A stretch of 5,230 nt of DNA from contig DATANP010000438.1 in assembly GCA_036266195.1 (NCBI GenBank), positions 1 to 5,230 of the forward strand, given 5' to 3'. The notes under the pieces were generated by a model. That model did no database searches, was not told where the DNA came from, and saw only the letters and a program-made list of their open reading frames with translations. Position 1 is the stretch's first letter. Each line of letters begins with the position of its first letter. Source of the stretch: DATMER01 sp036266195 (GTDB taxonomy: Bacteria > Acidobacteriota > Thermoanaerobaculia > Multivoradales > UBA5704). Positions 1 through 5,230 of this stretch are shown here, piece after piece. The translations under genes were made by a program, and so were the position numbers.

Positions 1-25
1 GCCCGGCTATCATTGCGCGGCGTTC

Positions 26-55
26 GAGCCCGGCGTCGGCCGGGCTCTTCCTCCT
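26..55 (+). terminator. GC-rich hairpin, probable terminator of an upstream gene
   Basis: A perfect 9-bp stem, GAGCCCGGC (26-34) with GCCGGGCTC (39-47), closes a GTCG tetraloop and is followed by the pyrimidine-rich tail TTCCTCCT. The stem is very stable, but the tail is not a true run of T, so this is a suboptimal intrinsic terminator. It lies about 60 bases before nusB and may end the transcript of whatever gene lies upstream; ribH is a common nusB neighbour but cannot be seen here. It could instead sit inside a longer nusB leader. Confidence 0.5.
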
Positions 56-110
56 AACCCAGGCAATTCGATCCAATGTCTGTTGTCAGGTCTCCTTTCG
101 AGGCGAGGCG

Positions 111-665
111 ATGAATCTCGGGAAACGACGTACGGCCAGGGAGATGGCGGTCCAGATGCTCTATCAGAGCGATCTGGGCGGCAGCCCCCTGCCCCAGATT
201 TTCAGGACCTTCGACCTGTCCGAGTACGTGGTGCGCGAGCGCGAGATGGCGGAGGCGGAGAAAGAGAAGGACAAGGACAGGAGCCGGCGGTCGATTCCAC
301 CGGCCCCGCCGACCCCGGAGGAGCTGCGCGCCGAAGCGGTGCGCCTCCGCAAGCGGGTCGAGGAGGCCTTCCTGTTCGCCCAGGAGCTGGTCCAGGGCAC
401 GCTCGACAACCGCGAGAAGATCGACGACATGATCAGCGCCCAGGCCGACAACTGGCGCCTCGAACGCATGCCGGCGGTGGACCGCAACGTCCTGCGCCTC
501 GCCATCTACGAGATGCTGCACGAGACCGACACCCCCAAACTGGTCGTGGTGGACGAGGCCATCGAGCTGGCCAAGAAGTTCGGCTCCGAGCAGTCGGGGC
601 GCTTCGTCAACGGGCTGCTCGACGGCCTTCTCAAGCAGCACACCTTCCCCGGCAGCCTCACCTGA
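111..665 (+). CDS. nusB: Transcription antitermination protein NusB, with a charged insertion
   Basis: NusB binds boxA RNA together with ribosomal protein S10 (NusE) in the antitermination complex that keeps RNA polymerase going through rRNA operons. The 184-residue product shows the family's N-terminal helix (KRRTAREMAVQMLYQSD, residues 5-21) and its C-terminal core: the RMPAVDRNVLRLAIYEML stretch from residue 119, VVDEAIELAKKFG at 146-158 and FVNGLLD at 165-171. Most NusB proteins are about 130-160 residues long. The excess lies at about residues 42-82, a run rich in E, K and R (EKEKDKDRSRR) followed by a proline stretch (IPPAPPTPEE), placed between the first helices and the FLFAQELVQGT helix. 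ATG 111 is chosen because the family N-terminus starts there and GAGG at 100-103 lies seven bases upstream. leuS follows after 41 bases, so cotranscription is likely. Confidence 0.96.
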   Translation: MNLGKRRTAREMAVQMLYQSDLGGSPLPQIFRTFDLSEYVVREREMAEAEKEKDKDRSRRSIPPAPPTPEELRAEAVRLRKRVEEAFLFAQELVQGTLDNREKIDDMISAQADNWRLERMPAVDRNVLRLAIYEMLHETDTPKLVVVDEAIELAKKFGSEQSGRFVNGLLDGLLKQHTFPGSLT

Positions 666-706
666 CCCGGCGATATCGGCGCGATGCGGCGCGCAAACGA
701 GACGCG

Positions 707-3187
707 ATGAGCAGCCAGTACGATCACAAGGCCGTCGAGGCCAAATGGCAGGACCGTTGGGAGAAGCAGCGCACGGCCGAGGTGGACCTCCGCCAGGCTC
801 AGCAGAAGTACTACATGCTGATGATGTTCCCCTATCCTTCGGGGGACCGCCTGCACGTCGGCCACGGCCGCAACTACATCCTGGGCGACGCGCTCTACCG
901 CTATCTCCGAATGAAGGGGCGCCGCGCGCTCAACCCCATGGGCTGGGACGCCTTCGGCCTGCCCGCCGAGAACGCCGCCATCCAGCGCGGCATCCACCCC
1001 AGGGACTGGACGTTCGGCAACATCAAGGTGATGAAGGAGCAGTTCCGGCGCTGGGGCATCCTCTACGACTGGAGCAAGGAGATCGCCTCCTGCACCCCCG
1101 AGTACTACCGCTGGAACCAGTGGCTCTTCCTCCGCATGCTGGAGAAGGGGATCGCCTACAAGAAGAAGGCGCCGGTCAACTGGTGCCCGAGCTGCCAGAC
1201 CGTGCTCGCCAACGAACAGGTGGTGGACGGCGCCTGTGAGCGCTGCCACACCCCGGTCGTCCAGCGCGACCTGGAGCAGTGGTTCTTCCGCATCACCGGT
1301 TTCGCCGAGCGCCTGCTCGCCGGCCTCGACGCCCTGGAGGGCTGGCCCGAGAAGGTCAAGGTGATGCAGCGCAACTGGATCGGCCGCTCCGAGGGCGCCG
1401 AGATCGACTTCCAGGTCCAGGACCTGGAGGACAGGATCACCGTCTTCACCACCCGGCCGGACACGATCCACGGCGCCACCTTCCTGGTCCTGGCCCCGGA
1501 GCACCCGGTGGTCCCGAAGCTGCTCGCCGGCCATCCGGACCGGGAGGGAATCGAGGGTTGGATCGAGATGGTCCGCAACACCCCGCGCATTCAGCGCGAG
1601 GGCGAGGACACGCCCAAGGAAGGCCGCGACACCGGCCGCAGGGTGGTCAACCCGGCGACCGGCGAGTCGATGCCCATCTGGCTCGCCAACTACGTGGTGC
1701 CCGACTATGGCACGGGCGCAGTCATGGGCGTGCCGGCCCATGACGATCGGGACTTCTCGTTCGCCCGCCAGGAGGGGTTCCCGATCCGGCTCGTCTATGT
1801 CGAAGGAGACGAAGAGGCGGAGACGCTGGCCGAGGCGAACCCTCACCGCGGCACGATCCGGAGCTCGCCCCCATTCAACGGCCTGGAGTCCAGTCCGGAG
1901 ACCGTCCGCAGGTTCATCGCCTGGACGGAGGAGCAGGGCTTCGGCCGGTCGAAGGTGACCTACCGGCTGCGCGACTGGCTGATCTCCCGGCAGCGCTACT
2001 GGGGGACGCCGATCCCGGTGGTCTACTGCGAGGCGTGCGGCGTGGTGGGGGTGCCGGACGACCAGCTCCCCGTGGAGCTGCCCTACGACGTGGAGCTGAC
2101 CGGCCGCGAGGGCAACCCCCTCGCCCGGCACAAGGCGTTCGTCGAGACCTCCTGCCCGAAGTGCGGCAAGCCGGCGCGACGGGAGACCGACACCATGGAC
2201 ACCTTCGTGGACAGCTCCTGGTACTACCTGCGCTATCTGTCCTCGAAGGACTCCACCCACATGTTCGACCCCGAGCTGGCGGACCGGTGGGCGCCGGTGG
2301 ACCAGTACATCGGCGGCATCGAGCACGCCATCCTCCACCTGCTCTACGCCCGCTTCCTCTGCCGCGTGCTGCACGACATGGGGATGGTCGGCTTCGAGGA
2401 GCCGTTCACGAACCTGTTCAACCAGGGGATGATCACCCGCCTGTCGGAGAAGTCCGGCCGGGTGGAGAAGATGTCCAAGTCGCGGGGCAACACGGTCTCG
2501 CCGGACGAGCTGATCGAGCAGATGGGGGCGGACACCGAGCGCGTCTACACCCTGTTCATCGGCCCGCCGGAGAAGGAGGCCGAGTGGAGCGACGACGCGG
2601 TCTCCGGCGCCTGGCGCTTCCTCCAGCGCGTCTGGCGGATGGCCGAGCGCATCCCGGAGGCGCCGCCGACCGGGCCGTCCGCTATCGCCGATACCGAGCT
2701 GGAGCGCGAGCGCCATGCCACGATCCAGCGGGTGACCCACAGCTTCGAGCGGTTCTCGTTCAACACGGCGGTGGCCGCGCTGATGGAGCTGTCGAACGCT
2801 CTGAACCGCGCGCTGGAGGAGCGGACGGCCTCGCGCCTGCAGTGCGAGACCACTTACGATACGCTGCTCCAGCTCCTGCACCCCATGGCCCCGCACATGA
2901 CCGAGGAGCTCTGGGAGCGGTTGGGTCACGTGGAGGGGCTCCTCGACACGAGCTGGCCGGAGTACGATGAGGCGAAGCTCCGCCGCGCCCGGATCGAGCT
3001 GGTCGTGCAGGTGGACGGCAAGCTCCGCGACCGGGTCGAGGTCGATTCGGACGCGGGGGAGCGGGAGGCGCGCGAGGCCGCTCTCGCCAGTCCGAAGGTG
3101 AGGGAGCATCTGGCCGGCCGCGAGCTGGCCAAGGCCGTGGTCGTCCCCGGCCGACTGATCAACCTGGTGACCCGGAGGTCCGCATGA
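707..3187 (+). CDS. leuS: Leucyl-tRNA synthetase (class I, bacterial type)
   Basis: LeuRS charges tRNA-Leu with leucine using ATP in the cytoplasm. The 826-residue product is complete (E. coli about 860). In order it shows the HIGH signature as HVGH (residues 50-53); a Cys4 zinc module in CPSC...CERC (C160, C163, C177, C180); the CP1 editing domain with TTRPDT (248-253) and the proofreading aspartate in AHDDRD (D346); a second Cys4 set (C441, C444, C483, C486) flanking the leucine-specific region; KMSKS at 588-592; an anticodon-binding helical domain; and the C-terminal tRNA-binding domain ending ...VVVPGRLINLV. Both the catalytic and the editing residues look intact. The reading frame is open far upstream of 707, but ATG 707 matches the family N-terminus (YDHKAVEAKWQDRWE) and longer versions would overlap nusB. 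The Shine-Dalgarno sequence is weak. The stop codon overlaps the lptE start. Confidence 0.98.
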   Translation: MSSQYDHKAVEAKWQDRWEKQRTAEVDLRQAQQKYYMLMMFPYPSGDRLHVGHGRNYILGDALYRYLRMKGRRALNPMGWDAFGLPAENAAIQRGIHPRDWTFGNIKVMKEQFRRWGILYDWSKEIASCTPEYYRWNQWLFLRMLEKGIAYKKKAPVNWCPSCQTVLANEQVVDGACERCHTPVVQRDLEQWFFRITGFAERLLAGLDALEGWPEKVKVMQRNWIGRSEGAEIDFQVQDLEDRITVFTTRPDTIHGATFLVLAPEHPVVPKLLAGHPDREGIEGWIEMVRNTPRIQREGEDTPKEGRDTGRRVVNPATGESMPIWLANYVVPDYGTGAVMGVPAHDDRDFSFARQEGFPIRLVYVEGDEEAETLAEANPHRGTIRSSPPFNGLESSPETVRRFIAWTEEQGFGRSKVTYRLRDWLISRQRYWGTPIPVVYCEACGVVGVPDDQLPVELPYDVELTGREGNPLARHKAFVETSCPKCGKPARRETDTMDTFVDSSWYYLRYLSSKDSTHMFDPELADRWAPVDQYIGGIEHAILHLLYARFLCRVLHDMGMVGFEEPFTNLFNQGMITRLSEKSGRVEKMSKSRGNTVSPDELIEQMGADTERVYTLFIGPPEKEAEWSDDAVSGAWRFLQRVWRMAERIPEAPPTGPSAIADTELERERHATIQRVTHSFERFSFNTAVAALMELSNALNRALEERTASRLQCETTYDTLLQLLHPMAPHMTEELWERLGHVEGLLDTSWPEYDEAKLRRARIELVVQVDGKLRDRVEVDSDAGEREAREAALASPKVREHLAGRELAKAVVVPGRLINLVTRRSA
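3174..3178 (+). promoter_or_regulatory. Ribosome binding site of lptE
   Basis: GGAGG lies five bases before ATG 3184, inside the last codons of leuS. It fixes the lptE start and, with the ATGA stop/start overlap, suggests translational coupling to leuS. Confidence 0.75.
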
Positions 3188-3705
3188 GACTGAATCGCCC
3201 GGCCGCTCTCGGCCTTCTCCTCCTGAGCCTGACCGGCTGCGGCTACGCCCTGGTGGGTCGGGCGAGCAGCAATGTCCCCGCGGACGTGAAGTCGGTCTAC
3301 GTCCGTCCGCTGGAGAACAAGACCCAGCGCTCGCAGGTGGAGCAGGCGCTCACCCGCGCCGTCGCCGACGAGATGGTGACCCGCAACCGCTTCTCGGTGG
3401 CCGCCGCGCCCGAGGGGGCCGACGCCGAGCTGTCCGGCGCCGTGACCGGCTTCGATGTCCGGCCGGTGGCCTTCGACGCCACGGGTCGCGCCACCCAGTA
3501 CGAGATCGTGGTCGTGGCCTCGATCGCCTTCAAGCGCCTGGGCACGGACAAGGTGATCTGGAGCAACGACCGCTACGTGTTCCGGGAGAGCTACGAGATC
3601 GAAGCCTCGGGCGCGGCCTACTTCGACCGCGAGGACGAGGCCATCGAGGAAGCGGCCGAGCGCTTCGCGGAGACGATGGTCAGCGATCTGCTGGAGGGAT
3701 TCTAG
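3184..3705 (+). CDS. lptE: LptE-family LPS-assembly outer-membrane lipoprotein
   Basis: LptE is the lipoprotein plug of the LptD beta-barrel and helps place lipopolysaccharide in the outer leaflet of the outer membrane. The 173-residue product begins with a lipoprotein signal: basic residues R2 and R5, a leucine-rich core, and the lipobox LTGC with C19 as the lipidated residue. The +2 residue is Gly, not the inner-membrane retention Asp. The mature protein starts CGYALVG, the usual family opening. It continues with VYVRPLENKTQRSQVE (39-54), an amphipathic helix, alternating strands (about 82-133), and a C-terminal helix rich in acidic residues (AIEEAAERFAETMVSDLLEGF region). ATG 3184 overlaps the leuS stop by four bases, and leuS-lptE is a common bacterial gene pair. 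Sequence conservation in this family is low, so the call rests on the lipobox, the CGYxLxG opening, size and context. Confidence 0.88.
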   Translation: MRLNRPAALGLLLLSLTGCGYALVGRASSNVPADVKSVYVRPLENKTQRSQVEQALTRAVADEMVTRNRFSVAAAPEGADAELSGAVTGFDVRPVAFDATGRATQYEIVVVASIAFKRLGTDKVIWSNDRYVFRESYEIEASGAAYFDREDEAIEEAAERFAETMVSDLLEGF

Positions 3706-3722
3706 GACCCCTCACCCCCTGG

Positions 3723-3761
3723 CCCCCTCTCCCATCCCCTCCCGTCCGCCGGGAGAGGGGG
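3723..3761 (+). terminator. Hairpin after lptE, candidate 3' end signal
   Basis: CCCCCTCTCCC (3723-3733) pairs with GGGAGAGGGGG (3751-3761) around a 17-base loop, starting 18 bases after the lptE stop. No T run follows (AACCTGACTG), so it is not a classical intrinsic terminator. It could act as an mRNA 3' stabiliser or help end transcription with other factors. It is part of the larger inverted repeat and competes with pairing between the two long arms. Confidence 0.4.
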
Positions 3762-3814
3762 AACCTGACTGAGGCTGCGAGGCAGGATCTCAGCAATGTC
3801 GCTTCATACACGTT

Positions 3815-3854
3815 CCCCCTCTCCCGGGTGGGGGGAGTGCGATGGGAGAGGGGG
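3815..3854 (-). terminator. Hairpin after rpsT, candidate 3' end signal
   Basis: This is the mirror unit of the hairpin after lptE. CCCCCTCTCCC (3815-3825) and GGGAGAGGGGG (3844-3854) form an 11-bp stem around an 18-base loop, beginning about 19 bases after the rpsT stop codon on the reverse strand. No U tract follows in that direction (AACGTGTATG). Its role as a terminator is inferred only from its position. Confidence 0.4.
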
Positions 3855-3872
3855 CCAGGGGGTGAGGGGCTC

Positions 3873-4142
3873 TTAGGCCTTCTTCAGCTCGGCGACGCGC
3901 TTCGCGAGGCGGGACTTGTAGCGCGAGGCGGCGTTCGGGTGGATGACACCCTTCTGGGCGATCTTGTCGATCACGCTGAGGGTCTCGGGCAGGATGGCCT
4001 CGGCAGCCGAGGCGTCGCCGCTCGAAACGGCGCTGCGCAGGCGCTTGATGGCGGTGCGGAGACGCGAGCGATGGGCCCGGTTGCGCTCCCGCTGGTTCAC
4101 GTTCTGACGGTGCCGCTTCTCGGCAGACTTGGTGTTTGCCAT
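3873..4142 (-). CDS. rpsT: 30S ribosomal protein S20
   Basis: S20 is a small, basic, three-helix protein that binds 16S rRNA early in 30S assembly. The 89-residue product has the usual length and family marks: MANTKSAEKRHRQN at the start, NRAHRSRLRTAIKRLR (about 21-36), a central VIDKIAQKGVIHPNAASRYKSRL block, and the lysine-containing tail ELKKA. ATG 4142 is supported by GAGG three bases upstream (4146-4149), with a second purine run, AAGGAAG, further up. It has its own promoter, is convergent with lptE, and lies downstream of cpoB on the same strand, so readthrough from the tol-pal side is possible. Many bacteria keep rpsT next to holA; holA is not present here. Confidence 0.97.
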   Translation of the reverse strand: MANTKSAEKRHRQNVNQRERNRAHRSRLRTAIKRLRSAVSSGDASAAEAILPETLSVIDKIAQKGVIHPNAASRYKSRLAKRVAELKKA

Positions 4143-4201
4143 ATTCCTCAGAGCTTCCTTGGTCCGGTAGATTGAAAACGGAGTCGCGCCCGCGCGGCGG
4201 A
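4143..4201 (-). promoter_or_regulatory. 5' leader of rpsT
   Basis: About 58 untranslated bases lie between the predicted transcription start near 4201 and the rpsT ATG. The leader is GC-rich in its first half (CCGCCGCGCGGGCG core with only a short possible stem) and AT-richer near TTTTCAATC. It ends in two purine-rich runs, AAGGAAG and GAGGA. In E. coli S20 represses its own translation; whether this leader supports such control cannot be judged by eye. Confidence 0.4.
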
Positions 4202-4207
4202 CGGAGC

Positions 4208-4237
4208 TTTATAGCATCGGGGCCTAGCCCGCGTCAA
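4208..4237 (-). promoter_or_regulatory. Sigma70-type promoter of rpsT
   Basis: On the reverse strand, TTGACG (4237-4232, 5/6 to the -35 consensus TTGACA) is followed after 18 bases by TATAAA (4213-4208, 5/6 to TATAAT). The start point would be near 4201. The -35 box lies in the last sense codons of cpoB (encoding V-D-A) and the cpoB TAG stop falls in the spacer. In such GC-rich DNA this near-consensus pair directly before a highly expressed ribosomal protein gene is unlikely to be chance. Confidence 0.8.
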
Positions 4238-5081
4238 CCCCGATCTCGCGGAGCCGCTGGCGGGCCAGGTTCGCCTCGTCGCTGTTCGGATAGGTGCGGA
4301 TCACGTGCCGGAGCTGCACGACGCCCTGCGAGCGCTCGCCCAGCTCCAGGTGGGCATAGCCCTTCTTGAGCGTGGCCGCCGCGGCCTTGTCGCTCCTCGG
4401 GAACTTCTCCAGGACGGCGTCGAACTGGTCCACGGCCTGCCGGAACCGGCGCTGGCGGTAGTAGCACTCGCCGATCCAGTAGGTGGCGTTGTCGGCCAGT
4501 TCGGTGGTCGGGAAGTTCTGCAGGTACTCCTGGAACTCCCGCAGGGAGAGGTCGTAGTTGCCCTTCAGGTAGTCGTTGTAGGCGCCGTTGTAGAGCGCCT
4601 GCGGGTCGGCCGAGGGGCCCCCGCCTCCGGGGTTTGCCGGAGGCGGAGTGGTCTGGGGCTGGGTGCCGTCCGGAGGCGTGGCCGCCGGGGGCGCCGCGCT
4701 GCGGAACGACTTCAGCTCCTGGTTCGTGGCGGCGATCTGCTGCGAGAGCTGGGCGAGACGGTAGTTCGTGTCTTCCAGCTTGGCCTGCAGCTCGTCGATC
4801 TGGCTCGACAGGTCCTGCAGCTTGACCTGCATGTCGGCCTCGGTCTTGAGCAGCGACTCCATGCGGCGGCCGACGTCGGCCCCGAGGGAGGAGACCTGGC
4901 TGGAGACCTCCTCCTTGCTCGGGGACTGCTTCTGGATCTGCAGGACCTGCCTCTGGATGTCGGAGAGCTGCCCCTGCAGCCCCTCGATGTCCTGCGGCGT
5001 GACGCACCCCGCGGTACTGGCGGCAATGATGACCGCCGCGAGGCAACCGGTCAGACGGAGAAGGATGCCGGGGCGCAGCAT
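4224..5081 (-). CDS. cpoB: Tol-Pal system protein CpoB/YbgF: coiled coil plus TPR repeats
   Basis: CpoB (YbgF) is an envelope protein of the Tol-Pal system; in E. coli it links outer-membrane constriction to peptidoglycan synthesis at the septum. The 285-residue product has a signal segment (R3 and R9, hydrophobic run 14-24) with a possible lipobox TAGC (C26). A long Gln-rich coiled coil follows (about 32-126, for example IDELQAKLEDTNYRLAQLS), then a Pro/Gly-rich linker (130-157) and three TPR-like repeats (about 161-194, 198-231, 235-268), with the typical NATYWIGECYYRQRRFRQAV and FPRSDKAAAATLKKGYAHL style. It follows pal directly, the standard pal-cpoB order. ATG 5081 is preferred; a TTG at 5090 would add three residues and overlap the pal stop by four bases. 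Neither start has a clear Shine-Dalgarno sequence, so coupling to pal is likely. The lipobox has Thr at -3, so lipidation is uncertain. Confidence 0.93.
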   Translation of the reverse strand: MLRPGILLRLTGCLAAVIIAASTAGCVTPQDIEGLQGQLSDIQRQVLQIQKQSPSKEEVSSQVSSLGADVGRRMESLLKTEADMQVKLQDLSSQIDELQAKLEDTNYRLAQLSQQIAATNQELKSFRSAAPPAATPPDGTQPQTTPPPANPGGGGPSADPQALYNGAYNDYLKGNYDLSLREFQEYLQNFPTTELADNATYWIGECYYRQRRFRQAVDQFDAVLEKFPRSDKAAAATLKKGYAHLELGERSQGVVQLRHVIRTYPNSDEANLARQRLREIGVDAG

Positions 5082-5086
5082 GGTGC

Positions 5087-5230
5087 TCAACCGACGTTGG
5101 CCCGGCCGGTGATGACCATGTGGCCGCGGCGGTTCTGGGACCAGCAGCTCTCGGCGCTCTCGGTGCAGACCGGGCGCTCCTCGCCGTAGCTCAGGGTGCG
5201 CATGCGGCCGCCGTCGACGCCGAGGGAGCT
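5087..5230 (-). CDS. pal: Peptidoglycan-associated lipoprotein Pal, C-terminal part
   Basis: Only the last 47 codons and the TGA stop are in the window; the gene continues past its right edge. Pal is an outer-membrane lipoprotein whose OmpA-like domain binds peptidoglycan and the TolB protein. The visible part shows the end of that domain: SSLGVDGGRMRTLSYGEERP followed by CWSQNRRGHMVI, containing the SYGEERP and NRR signatures typical of Pal. Two cysteines spaced CX6C lie between these motifs, as in many deltaproteobacterial-type Pal proteins, and may form a periplasmic disulfide. A short tail (TGRANVG) follows. cpoB begins five bases after the stop, which marks the end of a tol-pal operon. 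Confidence 0.92.
   Translation of the reverse strand, partial: SSLGVDGGRMRTLSYGEERPVCTESAESCWSQNRRGHMVITGRANVG

Larger units (their letters stand above)
3708..3869. repeat. Compound inverted repeat filling the lptE/rpsT convergent gap (REP/MITE-like)
   Basis: The outer arms 3708-3736 and 3841-3869 are perfect inverted copies over 29 bases (opening CCCCTCACCCCCTGG). The inner arms 3750-3764 and 3812-3826 match over 15 bases. Between outer and inner arms are 13-14 bases that differ on the two sides. Each half also contains its own 11-bp palindrome, CCCCCTCTCCC with GGGAGAGGGGG. The centre, 3765-3811, is unrelated sequence of ordinary composition with a small nested hairpin: CTGAG 3769-3773 with CTCAG 3789-3793, enclosing CTGC/GCAG. 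The element starts two bases after the lptE stop codon and ends three bases before the rpsT stop codon. It has no coding capacity. The strongly C-rich and G-rich strands are unlike the neighbouring genes. It resembles dispersed intergenic palindromes seen in GC-rich bacteria; copy number cannot be seen here. Confidence 0.85.

Noticed and set aside
8..13. TATCAT as a -10 box near the left edge
   Set aside because: Its -35 box would lie outside the window, and a single 6-base match is too weak alone.
1..57. C-terminal fragment of an upstream gene such as ribH
   Set aside because: A short open frame does end at TAA 55-57, but its translation runs through the hairpin and matches nothing I recognise.
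83..88. TTGTCA as a -35 box for nusB
   Set aside because: No acceptable -10 box lies 16-19 bases downstream; the region there is the GC-rich ribosome binding stretch.
83..706. Upstream extension of the leuS frame through nusB
   Set aside because: The translated extension is Arg/Gly/Pro-rich shadow sequence in the wrong frame of nusB; the LeuRS family N-terminus begins at 707.
506..3109. An 867-codon open frame on the reverse strand opposite nusB and leuS
   Set aside because: It is an antisense shadow of GC-rich codon use in leuS; the translation is low-complexity H/D/R/L/V with no recognised motif, while leuS itself is fully supported.
3708..3869. CRISPR-like or tandem repeat array
   Set aside because: There are only two copies, in inverted orientation, with no regular spacers or cas genes; it is a palindromic intergenic element.
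3828..4175. Forward open frame opposite rpsT
   Set aside because: It begins within the repeat arm and runs antisense to the unambiguous S20 gene.
4305..5189. Long forward-strand open frame opposite cpoB and pal
   Set aside because: It is Leu/Arg/Val-rich antisense shadow sequence, whereas the reverse strand encodes a clear coiled-coil and TPR protein followed upstream by Pal.

Overview
The window is GC-rich (roughly two thirds G+C by eye) and carries ordinary core genes of a Gram-negative, LPS-type diderm bacterium. Evidence for an outer membrane is an LptE-family lipoprotein on the left and the end of a tol-pal cluster (pal, cpoB) on the right. The protein styles suggest a deltaproteobacterial-grade or related lineage (for example Desulfobacterota/Myxococcota, Methylomirabilota/Rokubacteria): a Thermus-like leucyl-tRNA synthetase with two cysteine clusters, a Pal tail with paired cysteines, and a YbgF/CpoB with a possible lipobox. 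This placement is inference and no species is claimed.

Layout. Bases 1-110 hold a strong GC-rich hairpin, probably the end of an upstream transcript, then the leader of nusB. Forward genes nusB (111-665), leuS (707-3187) and lptE (3184-3705) lie close together and look like one operon. The nusB-leuS gap is 41 bases, and leuS and lptE overlap by four bases (ATGA). Bases 3706-3872, between the convergent genes lptE and rpsT, are almost wholly filled by a 162-base imperfect inverted repeat, each half of which can also fold alone. On the reverse strand, read right to left, are the last 47 codons of pal (5087-5230), cpoB (4224-5081) and rpsT (3873-4142). rpsT has its own good sigma70-type promoter, whose -35 box lies inside the last codons of cpoB.

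How the genes work together. NusB (rRNA antitermination), LeuRS (tRNA charging) and S20 (30S assembly) serve the translation machinery. LptE serves LPS insertion at the outer membrane. Pal and CpoB belong to the Tol-Pal system, which couples envelope constriction to cell division. No defence system, CRISPR array, transposase, phage gene or novel multi-gene system is visible. The points most worth a second look are the intergenic repeat element, the absence of holA from its frequent place between lptE and rpsT, and a charged insertion in NusB.
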